This document shows, in pieces, positions 1-5,730 of a DNA stretch of 11,351 nt (position 1 is its first letter; each line of letters starts with the position of its first letter). The notes below the pieces were generated by a model. That model did no database searches, was not told the origin of the DNA, and saw nothing but the letters and a program-made list of their open reading frames with translations. Source of the DNA: Burkholderiales bacterium (GTDB lineage Bacteria; Pseudomonadota; Gammaproteobacteria; Burkholderiales; SHXO01). Both the position numbers and the translations under genes were made by a program. Location: contig JAHCKU010000059.1 of assembly GCA_026125625.1 (NCBI GenBank), forward strand, positions 1-11,351, given 5' to 3'.

Positions 1-1
1 C

Positions 2-1111
2 CGCAAGCCGCGCATGCATACCGTGCTGCCGAACTCGCTCTCGTTCGTCTATCACCTGGGCAAGCATGCACGCACGAGCGGCGTCGAGTTCCGCTTCCGC
101 TCGCGCGCCACGCAGCTCGTCGCCGTCAACGGCCGCGTGGCGGCAGTGCACTGCGAAGGCGGCAATGTCTTCGAGGCACGCCATGGTGTGGTGCTCGCTG
201 CCGGCGACTTCACCAACGATCCCGAGCTGAAGGCGCGCTACATCGGGGCGCAGGAATCCAAGGTCGAAGGCGTGAACGCCACCGCCACCGGTGACGGCCA
301 GAAGATGGCGCTGGCGCTGGGCGCGCGCATCGTCAACGGCGATCTAGCGCTCGGACCGGAGATCCGCTTCATTCCGCCGGCGCGCCTGACGCTCGTGCGC
401 CGACTTCCGCCCTGGCCTGCCCTGGCGACGCTGATGCAGTGGTCGATGGCGCATCTGCCTGCGGCGCTGCTGCGTCCGTTCGTCATGGGCTTTCTCACCA
501 CGGCGCTGGCACCGTCCCCGGCATTGTTCCAACAGGGCGCGCGCCTGGTGAATCGCGACGGCGAGCGCTTCTGCGACGAGCGCGACGAGCCTGCGCTGGC
601 GCTCGCCGATCAGCCCGGCAAGCTCGGCTACATTCTGATCGATGGTGCACTGGCCGCGCGCTTCTCGGCCTGGCCGCATTTCGTTTCCACCGCACCCGGC
701 GTGGCGTACGCCTACGTACCCGACTACCGGCGCAATCGTCCCGACGTCTATACCCAGGCAGCGAGCAGTGATGAGCTGGCGCGCAGGCTGAACATGGATG
801 CCGCTGCGCTGCACGAGGCATTCTCATCGTCGTCGACTGCAGGAGGCGGCAGACTCGCGCAGCCGCCTTTCATCGCGCTCGGTCCAGTGCGCCCGGTGTT
901 CGTGCACAACGAAGGCGGTCTTGCAGTGGATCTGCAACATCGCGTGCTCGGCGCGGACGGCTTGCCCATTCCGGGACTCTACGCTGCCGGTGCCACCGGG
1001 CAGGGCGGTCTGCTGCTGAAAGGTCATGGCCATCACCTGGCATGGGCATTCGTATCAGGGCGGCGCGCGGGTCGATTTGCGGCACAGCCGCGGCCGGGTG
1101 ACGCAGCATGA
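2..1111 (+). CDS. FAD-dependent dehydrogenase, fumarate reductase / 3-ketosteroid dehydrogenase-like (5' end outside window)
   Basis: This is the C-terminal part of a flavoprotein of the FAD_binding_2 superfamily (fumarate reductase, urocanate reductase, 3-oxosteroid 1-dehydrogenase). The frame is already open at base 2, before the first ATG at 14. The N-terminal Rossmann motif GxGxxG is absent, so the gene starts upstream of the window. Visible marks are the dinucleotide-domain strand 'GVVLAAGDFTND', the 'TGDGQKMALALGA' segment typical of the substrate/cap region, and a C-terminal FAD signature, 'IPGLYAAGATGQGG' followed by 'GHGHHLAWAFVSGRRAG', which closes the flavin site. The family transfers hydride between FAD and an alpha,beta-unsaturated or saturated carbonyl substrate. 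The substrate here cannot be read from the sequence, and a steroid or terpenoid substrate is only a possibility. The next gene starts 67 bases downstream on the same strand, so co-transcription is plausible. Confidence 0.8.
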   Translation, partial: RKPRMHTVLPNSLSFVYHLGKHARTSGVEFRFRSRATQLVAVNGRVAAVHCEGGNVFEARHGVVLAAGDFTNDPELKARYIGAQESKVEGVNATATGDGQKMALALGARIVNGDLALGPEIRFIPPARLTLVRRLPPWPALATLMQWSMAHLPAALLRPFVMGFLTTALAPSPALFQQGARLVNRDGERFCDERDEPALALADQPGKLGYILIDGALAARFSAWPHFVSTAPGVAYAYVPDYRRNRPDVYTQAASSDELARRLNMDAAALHEAFSSSSTAGGGRLAQPPFIALGPVRPVFVHNEGGLAVDLQHRVLGADGLPIPGLYAAGATGQGGLLLKGHGHHLAWAFVSGRRAGRFAAQPRPGDAA

Positions 1112-1127
1112 TCCGTTCCGGTACAGT

Positions 1128-1147
1128 ACGGCGCTGTCTTGCGCCGT
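1128..1147 (+). other. GC-rich hairpin between the dehydrogenase and the MetX-like gene
   Basis: ACGGCGC (1128-1134) and GCGCCGT (1141-1147) are perfect 7-base complements around a six-base loop TGTCTT. No T-run follows on either strand, so it is not a textbook intrinsic terminator. It lies in the 67-base gap, 17 bases after the dehydrogenase stop, and could be an mRNA processing or stability element, or chance in GC-rich DNA. Confidence 0.35.
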
Positions 1148-1178
1148 CGGTTGCCGCGGATACGATGAAAATCGAGCG

Positions 1179-2228
1179 ATGACTCATCCACCCATGCGCC
1201 CGGGCATGATCGATGTACCGCATCGGCATGCATCGTTCGGTGATTTCGAGCTCGAGAGCGGCGAAGTCATTCGCGATTTCACGCTCTCGTACGTCACGCA
1301 TGGACGGCTCAATGCGGCGCGGGACAACGCCGTCCTGGTCACCGTCTCGCTCACCGGCAACCACCATCGGCTGGATTTCCTGATTGGAGCCGGCAAGGCG
1401 CTCGATACCGAGCGCTATTTCGTGGTCTGTGTCGATCCCATCGGAAACGGGCTCAGTTCGTCACCCAGCAACAGCAGCAGTCAGCCGGGGATGAAGTTTC
1501 CGCGCTTCTGCCTGCGCGACATGGTCGCCTCGCAGCTGCGGCTGCTGCGCGAAGAGATGCACCTTCCGGGATTGGCGGCAGTGATCGGCGCGTCCATGGG
1601 TGGCATGCAGGCGCTGCAGTGGGGCGTGAGTCATCCCGACTACGTGCACGCACTGGTCGCCATGACGCCGATGGCCCGCACTTCACCATGGGCGGTGGCA
1701 GTGGTGGAGACGGCGCGACGGGCATTGACTGCCGACCCGGCCTGGAATGGCCAGGTCTTCACGGCCTATCCGGAGCGCGGCTGGCGAGCGTGGTCGGGCG
1801 TCATGAGCGTGCTTGCCGGACGCACGCCTTCCGCGCTGGAAGAAATGTTCGAACAGCCGCTGGATGTGCTGGAATGGATGGACAAGCTCACGGCCGACAA
1901 CAAGACCAACGGCTTCGACGCCACCGATTGGCTGTACCAGAGCTGGGCATACCAGATCCATGATGTCGGCACCACGCCCGGCTTCGATGGGGATACGTCG
2001 GCGGCGCTGGCTGCCATCCGCGCATCCGCCCTGATCCTCGCGCCACCCCTGGATGTATTCAATCCGGCGCAATGCGCACATGTAGCCGCTGATGCCATTC
2101 CCAATTCGACTTTGGTGGAGATCCCTTCCATCCAGGGACATCAGGCCGCGGCTCAGACCAGCGCTGCGGATGTCGCCTTCCTCAACGAGGAGATCGGTGC
2201 TTTTCTGTCTTCCGGAGGTGTTTCCTGA
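1179..2228 (+). CDS. MetX-like alpha/beta-hydrolase (homoserine O-acetyltransferase superfamily)
   Basis: The 349-residue product is an alpha/beta-hydrolase of the homoserine O-acetyltransferase (MetX) superfamily. The N-terminal 'FELESGEVIRDFTLSYVTHG' and 'LDTERYFVVCVDPIGNG' match the MetX fold. The nucleophile elbow is 'GASMGGMQALQW', with Ser139. A triad is completed by Asp292 in 'LAPPLDVFNP' and His321 in 'IQGHQAA'. True MetX enzymes carry a conserved GSTGP segment after the 'DxLGG' strand. Here it is replaced by a serine-rich 'SSSPSNSSSQPG' (residues 93-104). The protein therefore probably acts on another acyl or ester substrate, and methionine synthesis is not supported. The ATG at 1179 is chosen because homology begins a few residues later; the longer frame from 1026 would overlap the preceding gene. 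The Shine-Dalgarno sequence is weak. Cytoplasmic; no signal peptide is seen. Confidence 0.82.
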   Translation: MTHPPMRPGMIDVPHRHASFGDFELESGEVIRDFTLSYVTHGRLNAARDNAVLVTVSLTGNHHRLDFLIGAGKALDTERYFVVCVDPIGNGLSSSPSNSSSQPGMKFPRFCLRDMVASQLRLLREEMHLPGLAAVIGASMGGMQALQWGVSHPDYVHALVAMTPMARTSPWAVAVVETARRALTADPAWNGQVFTAYPERGWRAWSGVMSVLAGRTPSALEEMFEQPLDVLEWMDKLTADNKTNGFDATDWLYQSWAYQIHDVGTTPGFDGDTSAALAAIRASALILAPPLDVFNPAQCAHVAADAIPNSTLVEIPSIQGHQAAAQTSAADVAFLNEEIGAFLSSGGVS

Positions 2229-2383
2229 AGCGCCATGGATTTCCTTGCAGACAAGGGAACAAGGCGGGAGCGATTCCCTCCAACCACTACACCAGCAAAG
2301 CGCTTCCTCAGGATATCCACGCAGGTCGTGTCGTGTCCTGCCCACGGACCCGGGCTGCCGGCGGAGAGCAGAATGGAGTCACT

Positions 2384-2794
2384 ATGAGATTTCGGTTCAT
2401 ATCGCTCGTCATCGTTGCCGCTGCGCTCGGTGGCGCCATCGCTCATGCGCAGGAGGCTGCTCACACGCCGGAAACGCTGGCGCGCGTGGCGGAAGGAGAA
2501 GTCGGCCAACTGGACGTGCAAAGCATCGTCAAGTATGGCGATATCCAGGGGCGCTTCGACGTGTTCATCAGGCGGGGTGACGGCGCTCCATCGCCTGACG
2601 GCACCGCCCCACGGCGTGTTCGCTACATGGTCAACTGCCAGGAAGGCACCATGGCGGTTGCTGCCGTCGGCCTGTTCGATCGTGGCGGTCAGGTCAGCAA
2701 GACGATGGTCTCGCCACCCGGCGCCGTCGATCCCGCAAAGCCCGAGAAGGGCAGCGAGGAGGACAGGTGGCTGCAGAGAGTGTGCATGTTCTAG
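2384..2794 (+). CDS. small exported protein, unknown function (possibly surface-adhesin E-like)
   Basis: The 136-residue protein has a clear Sec signal peptide: 'MRFRF', a hydrophobic stretch 'ISLVIVAAALGGAIA' and a likely cleavage after AHA (residues 20-22). The mature part is about 114 residues, with Cys85 ('YMVNCQEG') and Cys134 ('QRVCMF') near the C-terminus, which could form one disulfide in the periplasm. The ATG at 2384 is supported by GGAG at 2375-2378 with a five-base gap. The layout (signal peptide, a beta-rich middle with 'YGDIQGRFDVFIRR', a Cys in 'vNCxxg', a final Cys close to the end preceded by a charged stretch and Trp129) recalls small proteins annotated as surface-adhesin protein E-like. 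I cannot confirm this by eye. Its neighbours give no functional clue, because a 155-base gap separates it from the hydrolase. Confidence 0.7.
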   Translation: MRFRFISLVIVAAALGGAIAHAQEAAHTPETLARVAEGEVGQLDVQSIVKYGDIQGRFDVFIRRGDGAPSPDGTAPRRVRYMVNCQEGTMAVAAVGLFDRGGQVSKTMVSPPGAVDPAKPEKGSEEDRWLQRVCMF

Positions 2795-2814
2795 GAGGAG
2801 GAGAAGACGACTGC

Positions 2815-2866
2815 GAGGAGGGAAAGTCTTCCCCGCCTCTCACGAGGCGGGGTGGCGCGAAGCGCC
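2815..2866. repeat. tandem GC-rich hairpins between convergent genes; REP-like or bidirectional terminator
   Basis: CCCCGCCTC (2831-2839) and GAGGCGGGG (2844-2852) form a perfect 9-bp stem with a TCAC loop. It is followed at once by GGCGC-GAA-GCGCC (2854-2866), and both hairpins are flanked by GGGGTGG-type strings. Upstream, GGGAA (2820-2824) can pair with TTCCC (2829-2833), and GAGG (2815-2818) with CCTC (2836-2839), which would compete with the first stem. The block sits between the stops of the exported-protein gene (+) and the carbonic anhydrase (-), where a bidirectional terminator is expected. Neither strand has a good T-run. The tandem-hairpin design resembles dispersed intergenic REP-type repeats, but only one copy is present in this window. 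Confidence 0.5.
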
Positions 2867-2890
2867 GGGGTGGTGTGGGGTAGGTGCAGC

Positions 2891-3475
2891 TTAGCCCTGC
2901 TGGGCCATCCCCTGCCTGTACACCTCGATCTTCTCCACGTAGTGCACCGCATTCATACGCACGCGCTCGATCTCTTCGGAGGTGAGCTGGCGGATGACCT
3001 TGCCCGGTGCGCCCATCACCAGGCTGTTGTCGGGAATTTCCTTGCCTTCGGTGATGAGCGAGTTCGCGCCGATGATGCAGTTGCTGCCGATACGGGCATG
3101 GTTGAGGATCACGCTCTTGATGCCGATCAGGGTGTTGTCCCCGATGGTGCAGCCGTGCAGCACTACCATGTGGCCGATGGTGCTGCCCCGGCCGATGGTA
3201 AGACGCACGCCGTTGTCGGTATGCAGCACCGAGCCGTCCTGCACGTTGCTGCCCTCACCGATGATGATGAGGTCATTGTCGGCGCGGATGACGGCGTTGA
3301 ACCATACGCTCGCCTGGTCCTCCAGGACCACGGAGCCGATCAGCGTGGCATTCGGTGCGATGTAGTGCTTGCCGCGGCACTCGACCCGGCGTTCTCCCAG
3401 CAGATACTTCAATCCCCGCTCCCTGACCTCGGTCAAATTTATCGGCGTGACGCAGGCTATTATAGCGGCGTGCAT
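2891..3475 (-). CDS. gamma-class carbonic anhydrase (YrdA/PaaY-like, left-handed beta-helix)
   Basis: The 194-residue product has the hexapeptide repeats of a left-handed beta-helix ('IGRGSTIGH', 'IGDNTLIG', 'IGSNCIIGANSLI'). It carries the gamma carbonic anhydrase residues. His85 ('SVLHTD'), His102 and His107 ('GHMVVLHG') correspond to the three metal histidines. Arg64 and Asp66 ('IRAD') and Gln79-Asp80 ('NVQDGS') correspond to the active-site residues of the Cam family. The acidic loop of Cam is missing, as in the shorter CamH/YrdA/PaaY branch, where activity varies. The ATG at 3475 has a strong GGAGG (3481-3485) five bases away. However, the family-like N-terminus would begin at a TTG (3412, giving 'KYLLGERRVECRGKHY...'), which has its own GGGAG. 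The first 21 residues are therefore doubtful. Convergent with the exported-protein gene and divergent from the aldolase. Confidence 0.88.
   Translation of the reverse strand: MHAAIIACVTPINLTEVRERGLKYLLGERRVECRGKHYIAPNATLIGSVVLEDQASVWFNAVIRADNDLIIIGEGSNVQDGSVLHTDNGVRLTIGRGSTIGHMVVLHGCTIGDNTLIGIKSVILNHARIGSNCIIGANSLITEGKEIPDNSLVMGAPGKVIRQLTSEEIERVRMNAVHYVEKIEVYRQGMAQQG
3459..3464 (-). promoter_or_regulatory. TATAAT -10-like hexamer inside the annotated 5' end of the carbonic anhydrase
   Basis: Read on the minus strand, 3464-3459 is a perfect TATAAT. It lies 11 bases inside the coding region if translation begins at 3475. A transcript from it would start near 3452 and could only use the TTG at 3412. 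At 16-18 bases upstream there is no good -35 (CCGGAG or neighbours). Considered a candidate only. Confidence 0.25.
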
Positions 3476-3502
3476 GCGCCCCTCCGGTCGTGAGTCCGGA
3501 AA

Positions 3503-3522
3503 CCCGCCCAGGGTGGGCCGGG
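3503..3522 (+). other. hairpin in the aldolase/carbonic anhydrase divergent gap
   Basis: CCC-GCCCA (3503-3510) pairs with TGGGC (3514-3518) and, across a bulged C at 3519, with GGG (3520-3522), leaving a three-base loop. It lies about 40 bases before the aldolase start, in its likely 5' leader. It may simply reflect GC richness. Confidence 0.3.
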
Positions 3523-3560
3523 GGCGATGATTGCAGCCGATTTTCGTGGAGGCGAAGCAA

Positions 3561-4643
3561 ATGAGTGCTGGATCGAAAGTGACCACCGACATCGAGGCGC
3601 TGCTGGGAGCGGAGGCAGGCAGCTTGCTCAATCACGTGTGCAAGGGAATTCCGAAGGCGTCCCTGCATTTGCCGGGTCCGGACTTCGTGGATCGGGTGTT
3701 CGCCCTCAGTGACCGTTCGCCCTCGGTCATGCGCAACCTGCAGCAGATCTTCGACCACGGACGCCTGGGCGGCACCGGCTATGTCTCGATCCTGCCGGTG
3801 GATCAGGGCATCGAGCACAGCGCAGGCGCGTCTTTCGCGAAGAACCCGGCCATGTTCGATCCCGAAAGCATCGTCAAGCTGGCCGTCGAGGGCGGCTGCA
3901 ACGCGGTGGCCTCGACCCTGGGTGTGCTGGGGGCAGTGTCGCGCAAGTACGCACACAAGATCCCTTTCCTGCTCAAATTCAACCACAACGAATTCCTGAC
4001 CTACCCCAACAAGTACGACCAGATCTTCTTCGCCAGCATCAAGCAGGCGCGGGATATGGGTGCGGTAGCGGTGGGGGCGACCGTCTACTTCGGTTCTGCG
4101 GAGTCGTCCCGGCAGATCGTGGAAGTGAGCAAGGCGTTCGAGATCGCACATGAGATGGGCATGGCCACGGTCCTATGGTGCTATCTGCGCAACAGCCATT
4201 TCAAGACCGACAAGGATTACCATGTGTCGGCCGACCTCACCGGCCAGGCCAACCATCTGGGTGTCACCATCGAGGCCGACATCATCAAGCAGAAGCTGCC
4301 GGAGAACAACGGCGGCTACAACGCGCTCAACACCAAGGACAATCCGTACGGCAAGACCGACAAGCGCGTGTACAACGAGTTGACCAGCGATCACCCCATC
4401 GACCTCACGCGCTACCAGGTGGCCAACTGCTACATGGGTCGTGCCGGACTGATCAACTCGGGCGGAGCTTCTGGCGAGAACGATTTTGCCGAAGCCGTGC
4501 GCACCGCTGTCATCAACAAGCGCGCGGGCGGCATGGGGCTCATCTCCGGACGCAAGGCGTTCCAGAGGCCGGTGGCCGAAGGCGTGAAGCTGCTCAATGC
4601 CATCCAGGACGTCTATCTGGACTCACGCGTCACGATTGCCTAG
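3561..4643 (+). CDS. fbaB: class I fructose-bisphosphate aldolase, FbaB/DhnA type
   Basis: The 360-residue protein belongs to the DhnA/FbaB (archaeal-type class I) aldolases, which cleave or form fructose-1,6-bisphosphate through a Schiff base without metal, in cytoplasmic glycolysis/gluconeogenesis. Supporting segments are 'VSILPVDQGIEHSAGASF' (residues 75-92), 'FLLKFNHNEFLTYP' (137-149), 'GATVYFGSAESSRQI' (172-186) and 'EADIIKQK' (238-245), where Lys243 is the likely Schiff-base lysine. Phosphate-binding loops follow: 'INSGGASGEND' (298-308) and 'GLISGRKAFQRP' (326-337). The length is close to that of E. coli FbaB. The ATG at 3561 has GGAGG (3548-3552) eight bases upstream; the in-frame TTG at 3531 has none and is rejected. 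Divergent from the carbonic anhydrase and followed after 89 bases by a VOC protein, with a long nested hairpin in between. Confidence 0.93.
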   Translation: MSAGSKVTTDIEALLGAEAGSLLNHVCKGIPKASLHLPGPDFVDRVFALSDRSPSVMRNLQQIFDHGRLGGTGYVSILPVDQGIEHSAGASFAKNPAMFDPESIVKLAVEGGCNAVASTLGVLGAVSRKYAHKIPFLLKFNHNEFLTYPNKYDQIFFASIKQARDMGAVAVGATVYFGSAESSRQIVEVSKAFEIAHEMGMATVLWCYLRNSHFKTDKDYHVSADLTGQANHLGVTIEADIIKQKLPENNGGYNALNTKDNPYGKTDKRVYNELTSDHPIDLTRYQVANCYMGRAGLINSGGASGENDFAEAVRTAVINKRAGGMGLISGRKAFQRPVAEGVKLLNAIQDVYLDSRVTIA

Positions 4644-4658
4644 GAAATCGGCATGACC

Positions 4659-4731
4659 GGATGCGCGTGCGGATCGGTCTGCGGGCTCGTCGGCCGAGCC
4701 CTGGTCCGATCCAATCGCCTCCTGCGCATCC
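4659..4731 (+). promoter_or_regulatory. triple-nested inverted repeat ending just before the VOC start codon
   Basis: Three perfect stems nest inside one another. GGATGCGC (4659-4666) pairs with GCGCATCC (4724-4731), GGATCGG (4671-4677) with CCGATCC (4706-4712), and GGGCTCG (4683-4689) with CGAGCCC (4695-4701). The top loop is TCGGC and the internal loops are 4/11 and 5/4 bases. That gives 22 base pairs in 73 bases. The element fills most of the 89-base aldolase-VOC gap and ends one base before the ATG at 4733, which lacks a visible Shine-Dalgarno sequence. The unpaired 3' side contains CCTCCT (4718-4723). It could act as an aldolase terminator without a T-run, a translational control hairpin, a processing site or a REP-type element. 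Confidence 0.65.
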
Positions 4732-4732
4732 A

Positions 4733-5128
4733 ATGACTGCGACCAAACTCGTTCCCAGCCTCGGCGTGTCCGATATCGAGCGCTCGCTCGACTTCTATCG
4801 AACGTTCTTTGGCTTCGAAGTGCTCGATTCCTATGACGAGGATGGGCGCATGGCGTGGTGCTGGTTGCGTGTCGGCGCAGCCGAGCTGATGCTGCAGCAG
4901 TTGAGCGCCGACCAGCAGATCCGGCTCAATCCGGCAATCGGCCAAAGCTGGGTGGTGTATCTGCGCGTGGACGATCCGGATGCCGTGCATGCCCGCCTGC
5001 GTCAGGGCGGCTTCCCGGCGAGCGAGATCGGTGAAACCGAATACGACACGCGTGAATTCTTCGTGTCCGATCCTGATGGCTACGAGCTGTGGATCTCCGT
5101 CCCGGCGAGCCCGGACGATCAGGCCTGA
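4733..5128 (+). CDS. VOC-superfamily protein (glyoxalase / bleomycin-resistance-like)
   Basis: The 131-residue protein has the two beta-alpha-beta-beta-beta modules of the vicinal oxygen chelate fold. Module 1 runs through 'PSLGVSDIERSLDFYRTFFGFEV' to 'AELMLQQL' (residues 8-57). Module 2 runs from 'WVVYLRVDDPDAVHARLRQGG' to 'FFVSDPDGYELWISVP' (73-124). Glu51 and Glu118 sit at two usual metal-ligand positions. The two positions usually held by His in glyoxalase I/dioxygenase members are not His here (around Pro8/Ser9 and Tyr76), so a metal-independent binding role of the bleomycin-resistance type is as likely as catalysis. The ligand is unknown. The ATG at 4733 is chosen because the fold begins within eight residues. 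The frame is open far upstream through the aldolase gene, but that part is unrelated in sequence. No Shine-Dalgarno sequence is visible, and the start abuts the nested hairpin. Confidence 0.82.
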   Translation: MTATKLVPSLGVSDIERSLDFYRTFFGFEVLDSYDEDGRMAWCWLRVGAAELMLQQLSADQQIRLNPAIGQSWVVYLRVDDPDAVHARLRQGGFPASEIGETEYDTREFFVSDPDGYELWISVPASPDDQA

Positions 5129-5730
5129 TCTGATCGGGTAGTACCCGACTTCGACTTCAACTTATTTTGCGATTCGCCGCGCATGCCGCGCTGGCGTCGT
5201 CCTTGCTCGCTTGCGGATACAGATTCGAACGCTGCCGAGCCGGAAGGCGGCATTGCGACATGAAAATTTATCATTCAGGTTTTCCCGGAACAGCACGCGG
5301 TACGCAAAAAAGGCGTATGTGTCATGCGCACGTGTACACAGGTAAACTGGTGCCTCGGCTAATCCGCATGCATGTGATTGTTGCCCTAAGGAATTTCGTT
5401 TCAAGCCGCAACTGCGCGGGACGTAAAACGAACAAGGCGCGCGAAGCACCAGCAGGTGTCCATGCGAGCACATAACGAGGTCAATTCACGCGGCTGGCGC
5501 CTCCCTATGCGATTCGTCCTCTCGTTCTCCACGTCGAGCCGCGCACGGCTGTGCCGCTGCGCGCATCGGGATCTGCGTTCAAGGCAGATTTCCTCAAGTC
5601 CATCAATATCTTGCCGCTTAGAGCAGGGTCCGGCTGAATGTGGACAGGAACGCAGCCCCGAAATGCCGACCGTTGCCGGCCTGCACCGTCATCGCTTCAT
5701 GTCGTTTCCAGACAAGAGCCGTATCAAACA
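5129..5730. other. about 600-base intergenic region with several hairpins, no convincing gene
   Basis: The short open frames here on either strand have no recognisable protein features, and I reject them as genes. Structure visible: TCGGGTA-G-TACCCGA (5134-5148) just after the VOC stop, a possible weak terminator with TTATTTTG 14 bases on. An 8-bp hairpin with one bulge, CGCCGCGC/GCGC-T-GGCG, lies at 5175-5196. TGCCG..CGGCA lies at 5233-5252. A strong hairpin with stem GCGCACGGC against GCCG-c-TGCGC lies at 5541-5562. ATCTGC-GTTCAAG-GCAGAT (5571-5589) is followed by TTTCCTC. A sigma54-like TGGC-N7-TTGC (5192-5206) also occurs. Together these could be the long leader and control region of the downstream signalling gene, or harbour a small RNA. 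Confidence 0.45.
5192..5206 (+). promoter_or_regulatory. sigma54-type -24/-12 motif (weak candidate)
   Basis: TGGC at 5192-5195 and TTGC at 5203-5206 place GG and GC exactly ten bases apart, as in RpoN promoters (consensus TGGCACG-N4-TTGCW), and a T follows. The three bases after TGGC do not match. It overlaps the hairpin at 5175-5196 and lies about 520 bases before the next start codon. A match of this quality can occur by chance in a window of this size. Confidence 0.2.

Noticed and set aside
1026..1178. Upstream extension of the MetX-like gene
   Set aside because: It would overlap the dehydrogenase's conserved C-terminus and adds residues without homology.
3273..4151. Minus-strand open frame overlapping the aldolase and carbonic anhydrase
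   Set aside because: Both overlapped genes have complete catalytic motifs, while this product has none.
4175..4732. Upstream extension of the VOC gene through the aldolase
   Set aside because: The reading is Gln/Arg-rich out-of-frame aldolase sequence, and the VOC fold begins only at 4733.
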